Shown here: piece after piece, positions 40,396 through 50,138 of the stretch
How positions within the stretch are numbered: position 1 is the stretch's first letter
Layout of the letters: the number at the start of each line of letters is the position of its first letter
DNA from: Setoptus koraiensis
Lineage: Eukaryota > Arthropoda
Assembly: GCA_048013815.1 (NCBI GenBank)
Contig: CM106586.1
Span: 1,550,001-1,614,000 of the forward strand
DNA: 64,000 nucleotides
Direction of reading: 5' to 3'
Notes under the pieces: generated by a model
What the model was told of the DNA's origin: nothing
Seen by the model: only the letters and a program-made list of their open reading frames with translations
The model's database searches: none
Made by a program: the position numbers and the translations under genes

Positions 40396-41352
40396 TTGTT
40401 TTTTTGGGGTGTAGTAGCGAACAACGACCAAGCCCGATTTCCTTCAAACTCCACACAAGGGCCGCGAAGCGGCCCTAGAGAACATTTTTGGAGGTCCGGA
40501 AGTGCGGAAATTCCTACTTCCGGAGATACGGGAAAAAGCATTTTCCGGGCCTCAGGAGTGCCCCAGACTGAAAATTCTGGTATTTTCGAATAGGTCCAGT
40601 TGTCACCTTCAACATGCAGTTGCGATCCAACCTCTATAATCATCCACTCAGGAGATATCTACCATTCACTGTTGGACCAACTTCCGGTCACGCAATTTGA
40701 GTCACATCTGACGTCTCGAAAGCCGCACTCAGCTTATCACGCATTCGCATTGTTTCTGGTGTTCGGGTGTGTGACAATTACTCGGCCGAAGGCCGGGGTT
40801 TTCGGTTCGAGCGAAGGTTGAGGGCGAAGCCTTCAACCCGAAGCGAGGCAAGCTCGCGAGGCCGAAGGCCGAGTCGGTAAAGATCGAAATAGGGGTCAGT
40901 ACGAGTGGAGTTCCACGAGGTGGAAAGCGTCGAAAAAGTTAGGGCTCAGCCTTTATTCAATTTTCATCATCCTCAGTAGTGCTAGAACTTGGTGGGTCGT
41001 CTCACCAACTGCGGGCGCAGTTTCACTCCGCGCCGCGCGCATCGGCCACGCCTCTTCAGTTTGACCGCTTTTATTCGCTTCCTGTGGCTTCTAAGAATGA
41101 TCTTCCTTCGGTGTGAGGATCTCAATATCTGACCGGATGTCCGAGCGGGTAGGTACGGCCGACTTTACCCTCAATATGCCTTCAAATACCCTAAAATGCC
41201 CAGTATGCGGTACCTCGGGTATCTCGGTAACGAAGAATTTCCGCACTTCCGGAATATCTGTTCGGGTATCAGGGTACAATACCCTACCCAAAAATACCCG
41301 AAATACCCAAATTGGGCGTGGTCGCTGTTCGCTACTATAACCTTTTTTTGTT
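40396..41352 (-). mobile_element. Inverted-repeat element, copy 3 (about 0.96 kb)
   Basis: The left end reads GGGGTGTAGTAGCGAACA then ACGACCAAGCCCGATTTCC. The right end, reverse complemented, reads GGTTATAGTAGCGAACA then GCGACCACGCCCAATTTGG. Inside the right end lies the GGGTATTT-rich block shared with the other copies (41160-41335), and inside the left end the CCACACAAGGGCC..GGAAGTGCGGAAATTCC block (40450-40520). No transposase frame is visible, so it looks non-autonomous. No clear target duplication was identified by eye. Confidence 0.65.
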
Positions 41353-41477
41353 ATTTGACAGAACGAGAAGTTATAGTTTTGAGAACCTTTATTGTGATTA
41401 TGCTATACTACATTTTCTATCTGCTTTATAATGTTGTAAATGTTCCCGAGATATCGGCATATTTATTGGTTTGGAAG

Positions 41478-41690
41478 ACCGGAAGTTGACGAATCACAGC
41501 TTCGCTGCACTCGGGTATGAATCTGCGATAGGTCTGAGAACTCGGCCTGCGGCCTCGTAATTTGGAGGCAGTCACATCTCCGTCGTCCCTCCCGCGACGG
41601 GAACCCTTCGGGTAGGGTTGATGAGCACTTCGGGTTTCGGGCTTCGCCCTCAGCCCTCCGCTCGCATGACTGCAATCCATGGAAAATTCT
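41478..41690 (-). repeat. Dispersed repeat R3, copy 1
   Basis: Reverse-complement copy of sequence at 51880-52050 and, in part, 47870-48005. Shared landmarks are GACGGAGATGTGACGGCCTC, ACGAGGCCGCAGGCCGAGTT and GGGCGAAGCCCG. Noncoding. Confidence 0.8.
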
Positions 41691-41971
41691 TGGTTGAAGA
41701 GATGCGACGATAGAAACTGAATTCATCACAATGATGCGTATCATCGAGAATCGGAGAGATATCGGGATGAATTGGCGCACGTATGTGCTCGTGTGTAATC
41801 TCACTTTGATTAACTAGTCGTGACTGACTATTGATAGGAGGTGGCATACTCCTATTTATAGTCAGTCGACTTGTTTATTGCACATTGTATAATTGATTAA
41901 TACATGATATATTTGTTACATATTGTATATTGCCCATTGCATATTGCCTATTGCCTATTGACACATCTTGT

Positions 41972-42645
41972 GATGTGTGCGTCTTATGCTGTCAGACTAA
42001 TTGGCTTAATTAGCGCCAATTAGTCTGGCTAGCGAGACGCACACATCAATCTGTGGTGATTGCTCCTTTAGTTGCGCCTTGCATCTTGGCGCAACTAAAG
42101 GAGTAGCTCAAATCATTACACGTGCGCGCGGATGCTTCGTCCCGAGCGGGAAACCCGCGCGGTTTTCGCTGAATATCTCTAGAACCGGAAGCCGCACACA
42201 TGCGAAACGAACTCTATTGTACTCAGCTCGACCGCATCCTGCGTTTATCAAGTTTCATGGCTCTAGCTTGAAGTTTGTGTAAAACCGGAACCGGAAGTTT
42301 CCGCACTTCCGGAGTGGCGAATCCGTTGTTTGGGGACCCTTCGGGACCCATGTGTGGAGTTAGGTGGAAATGTGAGTGTGGCACTATTCGTTACAACGAC
42401 CCATATTTATACTTGCACAGTAGTGTGCATGAGTAATATGGATCTCTTGAGATCTGATTATTAGCTGGAGTTAATCACGACTGATCTGTTCGGATCAGTG
42501 GTGCCTTTATTTATAGGGGCATTCTGCTGAGGTCAGCAGAATGCCCTATTTACACGTTTTAGGCCTGGCGCTCACTTGTCGCGCCTGGCCGTGCTGTATG
42601 GTGTTTACAGCACAACGCACGGCCGTAGCGCGGCGAGTGCGCGCC
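41972..42645. repeat. Cluster of perfect hairpins
   Basis: Successive inverted repeats with unrelated sequences: 41972-41984 with 42035-42047 (13 bp) enclosing 41993-42005 with 42015-42027 (13 bp); 42063-42078 with 42088-42103 (16 bp, loop 9); 42517-42530 with 42533-42546 (14 bp, loop 2); and an imperfect arm of about 35 bp at 42562-42598 with 42606-42645 closing on GTGCTGTA/TACAGCAC. The cluster lies immediately 3' of the envelope-like fossil, read on the minus strand. Confidence 0.85.
42168..42402 (+). repeat. Dispersed repeat Q, copy 1
   Basis: Direct copy of 48010-48252: both run from ATATCTC..ACCGGAAG through CTCTAGCTT and AAACCGG to GGAAGTTTCCGCACTTCCGG, ending near CGTTACAACGACC or CGCTACAACAACC. 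A related tail is at 52078-52182. Confidence 0.75.
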
Positions 42646-42712
42646 TTATGTATTAGTGCTTTCTTGGAGCGCTACAACCCCCCGTATATGAAATCGTTGA
42701 CCTCAACGATTC

Positions 42713-44155
42713 CTATGCGTTTCTGATTCCTGTGTGTATGCTACGTCTCCGTGGCCGCTCCTCTAATTTCCTGTATTGGGTTCTATCTCTTCCCATAGGT
42801 CTTGTTAGCGTCCATGCGATTACGCTGTATATTGGTTTTAGTATTTTGCCAAAAATAATAAGTAATATTATTGAAAAGATCACAATACCTATTTCTATAG
42901 CGTATTCGATCGTGGTGAAGACTTTCTTTATGTTGCCTCCGAGGTGAGTTATAGCGGTGGTTATCGTGCTGGTATCGAACATCTTCTTGATCGGAACGAG
43001 CTGTTCTTTGATTGCAACTAAGGATCCATTATTGTTGTAATCGTGAATTAGCTTGTCCATCTTTGACTCAATGTTGATAATTTGATCTTTGATGTCGATA
43101 TTCCCATTCTGATAACCCAAATTAGAATTTATCTCTTCGCTATATACAGTGGCTATGTTTAAAACTTCGTGATGTTCTCGTAGATTAGCTTGGTGCTTTA
43201 TATATATTTTCTTATTTGTTGCGTCGAGTACGGTGAAGCTCGTCATTCTTGTGATGCTGAAGGGGTAACTTGGGCACTTGTGATTGTCGCCTTCAATTTC
43301 CATGTTGTACGTATAGCAATATATATGAGAGTAGTCACGGGTAACGTAATGTTGGGGTCGGGTTGTAATTTCTCCGATTTTGTTGTGGCACGATAATTTA
43401 TCAGGTTCGAACATTTCATCTTATTTGAATGCAGTTTCATCCTTTTCGAGGCATGCGAATGGTATTGTATATTCTTGTTCTACCACCTCTTTGGTAAGTG
43501 GGTGGGTACAAGATGCTGTCCTGTTATAAAGGACGTAAGCTGGGCCTTCGTATTCCATGTTACAGAATTGGCCGTTGCTGGTTTTGTTGATGTAATTAAA
43601 TGGTGTTGGATCGTATACGCTTGTCCAAGAATCTTCTTCAAATGATCTGATGCTCATATGAAAATATCCAGGGTCTATCATCGTGCAACTTATGGGAGTG
43701 GGGTTATTTCCCATCTTCATTCTATCATTTATTTTTAAAATACTCCGGAACCTGTTGTGGATAGATCCTGGCCAGGCGTCACGTACCATTTTGATGTCAT
43801 TGTTGACTTGTATGAGTCCTGCTGCTATTGTAGTTAAATATGCCATCATTTCTTGGGAATGGGCAATTTTATCATCTATGTTCTTGTTGACTTGTTGTAC
43901 GAGTGCCATTACATCTTTCATTGAGTTTGATTGCGCTGTGATCACCATCTCTGTGTTCATCAACTTTTCGTTCGCTGCTGTCACTGCGCGTTGCAGTTCT
44001 TTCATGACATTTGCATTGTTTTCGAACGTTGATTGTATCTGTGGGACATTGTGGAAGTATGTCACAGCGTCGATGACTACTGAAGCGCAGGTAACGGCTC
44101 CTATGATAAGAGGTACAGCCCTCTTATGCCTGCGTTTGTAGTCCTTTAATACCAA
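42713..44155 (-). mobile_element. Envelope-glycoprotein-like fossil
   Basis: Old virus-like copy on the minus strand. Two long reading blocks together resemble the membrane-fusion part of a class I envelope glycoprotein: a basic cleavage-type motif, a hydrophobic fusion-peptide-like stretch, a heptad-type helical region, a Cys-containing and potentially glycosylated middle, and a C-terminal membrane anchor with a basic tail. The receptor-binding part is not seen; the assembly gap lies nearby. It appears broken, with about one interruption. No LTRs, polymerase or capsid gene were recognised, so the family (LTR-retroelement envelope or other enveloped virus lineage) is unresolved. The long open blocks suggest it is not very ancient. 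Confidence 0.6.
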
Positions 44156-44203
44156 TTCGGGGTTGGGATCGGTTGCACCGTAAGATCGGTAGTCGGCTTG
44201 TCT

Positions 44204-44414
44204 TTTTAGCGCTTAATTTTAATTAAGTAGCTATTGATGTGGGTCGGATGGATACGTTTATTAACGTGGGTAGAACAAACGTATCCATCCTTGAAGACGA
44301 GCCCCTCGTCATATGTAATCTGGCTGTAACTATTATAGTTTGGGGCTTGATGGGGTTTGTCTTCATCCTGTGGCGGAGCTACGTATGGTCTGTTCTTGGA
44401 AAGCGGTTGGGCTA
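44204..44414 (+). repeat. Terminal-type repeat T, copy 1 (cut by assembly gap)
   Basis: Starts AGCGCTTAATTTTAATTAAG then TAGCTATTGATGTGG and ACGTTTATT..ACGTG; the same order recurs at 46835 (direct) and 50935-51035 (inverted). A perfect 14-bp hairpin GGATGGATACGTTT at 44246-44259 pairs with 44277-44290. Sequence after the gap (44915-44985) matches 46975-47050, so this copy continues across the gap. Confidence 0.75.
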
Positions 44415-44914
44415 NNNNNNNNNNNNNNNNNNNNNNNNNNNNNNNNNNNNNNNNNNNNNNNNNNNNNNNNNNNNNNNNNNNNNNNNNNNNNNNNNNNNNN
44501 NNNNNNNNNNNNNNNNNNNNNNNNNNNNNNNNNNNNNNNNNNNNNNNNNNNNNNNNNNNNNNNNNNNNNNNNNNNNNNNNNNNNNNNNNNNNNNNNNNNN
44601 NNNNNNNNNNNNNNNNNNNNNNNNNNNNNNNNNNNNNNNNNNNNNNNNNNNNNNNNNNNNNNNNNNNNNNNNNNNNNNNNNNNNNNNNNNNNNNNNNNNN
44701 NNNNNNNNNNNNNNNNNNNNNNNNNNNNNNNNNNNNNNNNNNNNNNNNNNNNNNNNNNNNNNNNNNNNNNNNNNNNNNNNNNNNNNNNNNNNNNNNNNNN
44801 NNNNNNNNNNNNNNNNNNNNNNNNNNNNNNNNNNNNNNNNNNNNNNNNNNNNNNNNNNNNNNNNNNNNNNNNNNNNNNNNNNNNNNNNNNNNNNNNNNNN
44901 NNNNNNNNNNNNNN
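44415..44914. other. Assembly gap of 500 N
   Basis: Exactly 500 unknown bases, a typical placeholder length, so true size is unknown. Frames spanning it are not meaningful. Confidence 0.99.
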
Positions 44915-44988
44915 CTTATGTAGATTCGACTTGGTCTATCATCGCTTTACTCGAAAAAGTTTCGTATGCAAGCCTGTGGAGATAGCCA

Positions 44989-45029
44989 GCAACATCGAGT
45001 GGCTCACAAATTCAGCCACTCGATGTTGC
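44989..45029. repeat. Perfect 16-bp hairpin
   Basis: GCAACATCGAGTGGCT (44989-45004) pairs with AGCCACTCGATGTTGC (45014-45029), loop 9. It abuts the left arm of inverted-repeat element copy 1. Confidence 0.9.
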
Positions 45030-46009
45030 GTTTAACAGGCAATACAAAAAATTTGGGTTATTCTATCTAACACGTACCACGCCCAATTCGGGTATTTTGG
45101 GTATTTATGGGTAGGGTATGATGCCCTGAGACCGGAAAAGGTATTCCGGAAGTGCGGAAATTCTTCGTTCCCGAGATACCCGAAGTACCGCATTGTGGGT
45201 ATTTCAGGGTATTTGTGGGCATATTTGGGGTACGGGCAGCCGTACCCTCCCGTATTCACATCCGGTGTGGTACTGATGGTCAATCACCGAGGCTAGATTC
45301 TACCTAACAGCCCCAGGAGCAGAATAAAAGTAGTTTAACTTAATGGGCGTGACCAATAGATGCGGCGCGGAGCGCAATTGCGGCCGCTGGATCATCGACG
45401 GGATTCTGAGCACGCACTTCGGAGCTGCGCCCCTCAAGAGAAGCCACGATGTGCGGGGGGCCTTTGGTCTGCCGTCTGCCATGCAGCCTGGGCCCGGGCA
45501 GGAGGAAGGGTTCGGCCTCCAGTCGTCCACGCCTACGGCCTTCGGCGGGACGACTGACGGCCACCAAACTAAAAAAGATTCTTCCCGAGGACTGGGGGTC
45601 GAGTGGGCGGGGCCCGCGGTCGCGCCGGGTTTCATTCTACCTCGCTTTCAAGTAGCAAGCTTGAACAAACGATTATGCCAAACAGACTACCCGATTCGCG
45701 TTGAATCGCGGACCGGAAGTGCTAGATATAGAAAACAAAGAATTTCTCGAGACCAAGTTCTCAAATATGATTAAATTTAATGAAATTAGGTAGATCTTAG
45801 TGGTAGCTGTGCGATGATACCAAAAAATTTGGCAAAAAGCATCTGTGAGACCAAAAAAATGGATTTTTCGATATCTCCGGAAGTGAAAATTTCCGCAATT
45901 CCGGACTGTCATATTTGTACTCGGAGGCCCCTTCGGGGCCCCTGTGTGGAGTTTTGAGGGAATCGGGCTTGGTACGTGTTAGATAGAACACCCAAAATTT
46001 GTTAAACGA
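45028..46009 (+). mobile_element. Inverted-repeat element, copy 1 (about 0.98 kb)
   Basis: Left arm: CGTTTAACA, a short insert, TTTGGGTTATTCTATCTAAC then ACGTACCACGCCCAATT. Right arm, reverse complemented: CGTTTAACAAATTTTGGGTG then TTCTATCTAACACGTACC and AAGCCCGATT. Inner blocks are the GGGTATTT-rich end (45085-45250), a middle with GACGACTGACGGCCACC shared with copy 2, and the TTCCGCAATTCCGG..GGCCCCTTCGGGGCCCC end. No transposase frame. Confidence 0.7.
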
Positions 46010-46465
46010 ATGCAAGAGATACTGGATTTGGAGGGCCTTAAAGACATTGTAACCGACAGAGAAGGTATAATGAATTTTCAATCGTTGGTATTTAATCAAT
46101 TTAGCGCCCCCAATTACCAGGACATGCTGCGGTACTCATGGTATAAAGCAGACCCGAGCTTTCAAATAGAAGATGAGATATCGGGACAATCCGCATCACT
46201 GATCAACAAAGTCACCCGCAATAATTTCGATTTGATTCCAGGACAAGGTTGTGCCGAGGAATTTTGTCCAAAGAAGGCCAACATCAAGTGTGCGTATTGC
46301 GGAAAACACCTTTGCATCGGACACTTCTTGCGCCGCACTTGTTTCCACAACCTGAGGCCGTCAATCAAACGGATACAGTACGCGAAATCGAGCATGATTT
46401 CCTCATGCATATCGACTATACATTCAATTCAAGCGTTGTGTCTCCTCCCGATTGTTCAAGTGTAA
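46010..46465 (+). CDS. Small Cys/His-rich ORF inside the island
   Basis: A 151-codon frame beginning right at the outer edge of the copy 1 arm (MQEILDLEGLKDIV). It reads FQSLVFNQFSAPNYQDMLRY then SWYKAD, and later a zinc-ribbon-like pattern: CAEEFC, CAYC, LCIGHF, and TCFHN. The C..C, C..C, C..H spacing recalls the terminal zinc domain of some DNA-transposon proteins, for example piggyBac-like; that link is inference. After about 46365 a neighbouring frame (to 46485) looks more protein-like, suggesting a frameshift or decay. No DDE catalytic core is present, so this is at most a fragment or a small element-borne protein. Confidence 0.4.
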   Translation: MQEILDLEGLKDIVTDREGIMNFQSLVFNQFSAPNYQDMLRYSWYKADPSFQIEDEISGQSASLINKVTRNNFDLIPGQGCAEEFCPKKANIKCAYCGKHLCIGHFLRRTCFHNLRPSIKRIQYAKSSMISSCISTIHSIQALCLLPIVQV

Positions 46466-46639
46466 ATCAACATGACGAATTGTGAAGTAATAGTTCACTA
46501 ATAAATTAATCATACCCGTAAATTGACATTCGAAACTGTAAAGAATTTATTTATCTATTTCCTCTTTTGAATAGGCGCGCGCTTGGCGGTGTACCGCCCG
46601 CTCGGGCGCGCTAGCTTGCCACCCGTACACATAGCGCAC

Positions 46640-46800
46640 ACACAAGCGTACAGTATGTACACACAGAGCCAGTCGCTCGCAGCGCCATCCGCCGGCGACT
46701 CTGTCGTCCTGCGCAGAATATTGCAAAAACGATAAAAAAACGGGTAAACGGTTACCCGGCTTCGACTCAGCTCCTCGAGATCCTCAAGGAAAGACCCATT
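46640..46800 (+). repeat. Dispersed repeat S, copy 1
   Basis: Direct copy of 52540-52735. Shared landmarks: AGCCAGTCGCT, CAGCGCCATC, GCCGGCGACTCT, CTGCGCAGA, AATATTGCAAAAACGA, AACGGGTAAACGGT, TTCGACTCAGCTCCT and GAGATC. The TTCGACTC core resembles a tRNA-type B box, so a SINE relation is possible but no A box is aligned. Confidence 0.75.
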
Positions 46801-47065
46801 AGAAAAAACAAGTTATACTGATTATACCAGTATAAGAGCGCTTAATTAGCGCTTAATTTTAATTAAGCAGCTATTGGGATGGTTCTGGGCTCTACGTTTA
46901 TTCACGTGACTATGTAATCCTATGGAGGTTTGACTTAGTCAAATTTGTGAGAATCCTGCTAGATATTACACATGTATTCCGATGTAGATTTGACTTGGTC
47001 TATTATCGCTTTACTCGAAAATATTTCGTATGCAATCCTATGGAGATTTGACTAGGTCGAATTTG
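46801..47065 (+). repeat. Terminal-type repeat T, copy 2, with outer flank
   Basis: AACAAGTTATACTGATTATA and CCAGTATAAGAGCGC precede AGCGCTTAATTTTAATTAAG, GCAGCTATTGGGATGG and ACGTTTATTCACGTGACTAT. The outer flank recurs inverted at 51233-51275 and at 40365-40400; the T part recurs direct at 44204 and inverted at 50935-51035. Confidence 0.75.
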
Positions 47066-47074
47066 TGAGGAGCT

Positions 47075-47855
47075 CGGTGGTGACAAATCGAACTTCAAAA
47101 TTGAAAATTCGAATTTCTCATGGGAGTTTCAGCTGCTAGTTCGAAGTTAGTGGTTCAGTGTTCTTAGTTCTATGGTCAGAGTTCGGTGGTGACAATTCGA
47201 ATTTCGAACTTCGAAATTGGAAATTGAAAATTTGATTTTCTGAAATGAGATTCAGCTGCTTCGTCGAAGTTCGATGGTCGTAGTTCCATGGTCAGAGTTC
47301 GATGGTCACAATTCGAACTTCGAAATTCAAAATTGAAAATTCGAATTTTCTGATGAGAGTTCCAGCTGCTTGTACGAGTTCGATGGTCAGGTCGATGTCA
47401 GAGTTCGATGGTCACAATTCGAACTTCGAAATTCGAAATTGAAAATTCGATTTTCTGATGATAGTTTCATCTGCTCTGTCGGAGTTCGGTGGTCAGTGTT
47501 CGATGGTCAGAGTTCGATGGTCACAGTTCGAAGTTCGGTGGTAACATTTCGAACTTCGAACTTCGAAATTGAAAAATTCGAATTTCCGATACGAGTTCCA
47601 GGTGCTTGTACAAAGTTCGATGGTCACAATTCGAAGTTCGATGGTCACATTTCGAACTTCGGTGGTAACAATTCGAAGTTCGATGGTCACATTTCGAACT
47701 TCGAAATTCGAAATTGGAAAATTCGAATTTTCGATACGAGTTCCAGGTGATCGTACAGAGTTCGATGGTCACAATTCGAAGTTCGGTGGTTACAATTCGA
47801 AGTTCGATGGTCACAATTCGAAGTTCGATGGTCACATTTCGAACTTCGAACTCCC
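47075..47855 (+). repeat. 21-bp minisatellite with higher-order units
   Basis: Core TTCGATGGTCACAATTCGAAG recurs with exact 21-bp steps, for example at 47761, 47782, 47803 and 47824. Larger units are punctuated by CAGCTGCTTGTA-like boundaries near 47125, 47244, 47347, 47464, 47596 and 47740 (steps 103-144 bp). Because 21 is a multiple of three, long frames with heptapeptide repeats appear on both strands; I regard them as artefacts. Confidence 0.9.
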
Positions 47856-47864
47856 GAATGTTTC

Positions 47865-48005
47865 CGTCGCACGCAGTCGTCGCGGGAGCGACGACGGAGA
47901 TGTGACGGCCTCCAGAATACGAGGCCGCAGGCCGAGTTCTCAGACACACCGCATGTGCATCCCCGAGCGCAGCGAAGCAATAATTTGGTCACTTCCGGTC
48001 TTCTA
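47865..48005 (+). repeat. Dispersed repeat R3, copy 2 (partial)
   Basis: Same order as 51955-52050: CGTCGCACGCAGTC, GCGACGACGGAGATGTGACG, GGCCGCAGGCCGAGTT, ending TCACTTCCGGTCTTC. Confidence 0.8.
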
Positions 48006-48009
48006 ACCC

Positions 48010-48252
48010 TAGTAATATCTCTATATCTCGAAAACCGGAAGTCGCACAAAGCTGAAAATTATGTCATCGTGTTCAGCGTAGCTTGAAACGTCTCTATGGT
48101 GAATCTTGGAGCTCTAGCTTCAACTTTTTGGAAAACCGGAGCCGGAAGTTTCCGCACTTCCGGACCACTTTTTCCATTCTATTGGGATCAAGGGGGACCC
48201 GCACCGGAAGTTTCATCAAGATCTGAGTGGGGACCTAATCGCTACAACAACC
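48010..48252 (+). repeat. Dispersed repeat Q, copy 2
   Basis: Direct partner of 42168-42402; includes GGAAGTTTCCGCACTTCCGG and ends CGCTACAACAACC. Confidence 0.75.
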
Positions 48253-48253
48253 G

Positions 48254-48567
48254 AAATCACAATATTCACATGACATCCGTCATCCGAAATTTCTCTCTGT
48301 CTCGAAAACGATCAATTGATTTCTGATCATACTTGCACAGAATGTTGCGAGCAACATGCACAACACACACACAGAGTATCATCAAAACGGATAGGTGGGA
48401 ACATGTTCAGAAATCACAATATTCACATGACATCCGTCATCCGAAATTTCTCTCTGTCTCGAAATCGACCAATTGATTTCTGATCATACTTGCACAGAAT
48501 GCTGCGAGCAACATGCACAACACACACACAGAGTATCATCAAAACGGATAGGTGGGAACATGTTCAG
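48254..48567 (+). repeat. 157-bp tandem duplication (type A)
   Basis: Two complete units, 48254-48410 and 48411-48567, nearly identical (few substitutions). Each begins AAATCACAATATTCACATGA and ends AGGTGGGAACATGTTCAG. Confidence 0.97.
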
Positions 48568-48679
48568 AAACCGTGTGCTAGGAAGGTTGAGTGACTTAAG
48601 TTTCCACTCCACGCTATTTGAAATAGCTAAACCTATCTCGTTATAGCATCGATCCAATTCCCCACTATACATTAACCTC

Positions 48680-48775
48680 TGCATGAGCCCGAGACTTAAA
48701 ATTCAATCCACCTCCCTAGTAAATGTATGTTTGGGAGGTGGACGAACTTTCGAGTCTACTTTCAAGCTTATTAAG
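48680..48775 (+). repeat. Dispersed repeat with inverted AGGTGG motif, copy 1
   Basis: CCCGAGACTTAAAATTCAAT, CCACCTCCCTAGTAAATGT, then GGGAGGTGG and ACGAACTT. Direct copy at 50139-50215; a related block near 39965-40010. Confidence 0.8.
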
Positions 48776-48867
48776 TAGTGATAAGTGCTAACTGTCTCTA
48801 GAAAGTTTCAAGAATTCATCCTGGTGAGAACAGTTTCGAAAATCACACATACAGTATAGGCACATGT

Positions 48868-49882
48868 GGGTTGTTCTTCGGAATACGTACCACGCCCAAT
48901 TTGGGTATTTTGGGTATTTTTGGGTAGAGTATGGTGCCCTGAGACCGGAAAAGGTATTCCGGAAGTGCGGAAATTCTTCGTTACCGAGATACCCAAGGTA
49001 CCGCATTCTGGGTATTCGAGGGTATTTGAGGGCATATTGACGGTATAATCGGCCGTACCCACCCGCACGGACTTCGGGTAGGGTAGTAACGTCTTCATAC
49101 CGAGGGTAGATTGTACCTAGAAGCTCCAGGTAGAAGATAAAAGCGGTCAAACCTAAGAGGCATGACCAATGCGCACGGCACGAATTGAAACAGCGCATAA
49201 TCAATAAACGGATATATCCCCAAACTTTTGCGGTTTTACCACCAGAAAAGAATACCACCCCATGCGAAGTCTGATGTCCTAGCCTCGGCCAGGCCTCCTA
49301 CTAATGAAGGTTCAGGGCCAGGGTTCAATGCAGTACAATAGCCCCTCCGTCTTCCATGCATCTTGGGCCGTGCCCGAGGAGGGGTTCGGCCTCCAGTCGT
49401 CCACGCCTACGGCCTGCGGCCTCCGGCGGGACGACTGACGGCCACCAAACCAAAAAAGATTCTTCCCGAGGAAGGGGAGTCGAGTGGGCGGGGCCCGCGA
49501 TCGGACCGGGTTTCGTTCATTCTTGTATATGAGTTGCGTTCCTTATCTAGCGAGAGAGCCGACCAAACCAGACTAAGTGCGATATTTCTCAAACCGGAAG
49601 TGACTGATGAGGTAATTTATGAATATCCAGCGAACCGGCTGTCACTCATCTTGGTATTGACAACGATCACAATGCTCCTATCGAGAGCTATACAGACATG
49701 CAAAAATTTCAGGTCTGAGGCTGCTCTGAGGCCCGAAAAATGCATTTTTCTATATTTCCGGAAGTGGGAATTTCCGCACTTCCGGACCATCAACAACGTT
49801 CTCTGGGGCCCATTCGGGGCCCCTTTGTGGAGTTTGAAGGAAATCGGGCTTGGTACGTATTCCGAAGAACACCCGCACATGT
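48868..49882 (+). mobile_element. Inverted-repeat element, copy 2 (about 1.0 kb)
   Basis: Left arm CATGTGGGTTGTTCTTCGG then AATACGTACCACGCCCAATT; right arm, reverse complemented, CATGTGCGGGTGTTCTTCGG then AATACGTACCAAGCCCGATT. Inner blocks match copy 1 in order: GGGTATTT-rich end, middle with GACGACTGACGGCCACC (49429-49445), and the TTCCGCACTTCCGG..GGGGCCC end. It sits inside a 157-bp-type repeat, whose sequence flanks both sides (48785-48866 and 49875 on). No transposase frame. Confidence 0.75.
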
Positions 49883-50130
49883 TCTCAATAATGGCCTATA
49901 GCGCCAATACTAGAAACAGAAAATTGATTAGACTTGCACAGATCGTGTATGGCACAGTGCTAGCTGTCTCTAGAAAGTTTCAAGGATTTATCCTGGTGAG
50001 AACAGTATCGAAAATCACACATACTGTATAGGCACATGTTCTCAATAATGGCCTATAGCGCCAATACTAGAAATAGAAAATTGATTAGACTTGCACAGAT
50101 CGTGTATGGCACAGTGCTAGCTGTCTCTAA
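49875..50130 (+). repeat. 157-bp tandem repeat (type B), one full and one partial unit
   Basis: CTCAATAATGGCC occurs at 49884 and 50041, 157 bp apart; the second unit stops near 50130. A third partial unit lies at 48785-48866. The AATTGATTAGACTTGCACAG and CACATGTTC parts resemble type A units. Confidence 0.95.
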
Positions 50131-50138
50131 GGAGTTCC

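Noticed and set aside
44239-45035. Plus-strand frames crossing the N run
   Set aside because: Most of their length is the 500-N gap, so they carry no coding evidence.
47075-47855. Long overlapping frames with heptapeptide repeats on both strands
   Set aside because: They arise because the repeat unit is 21 bp; frames are open on both strands at once, with no start context or domain.
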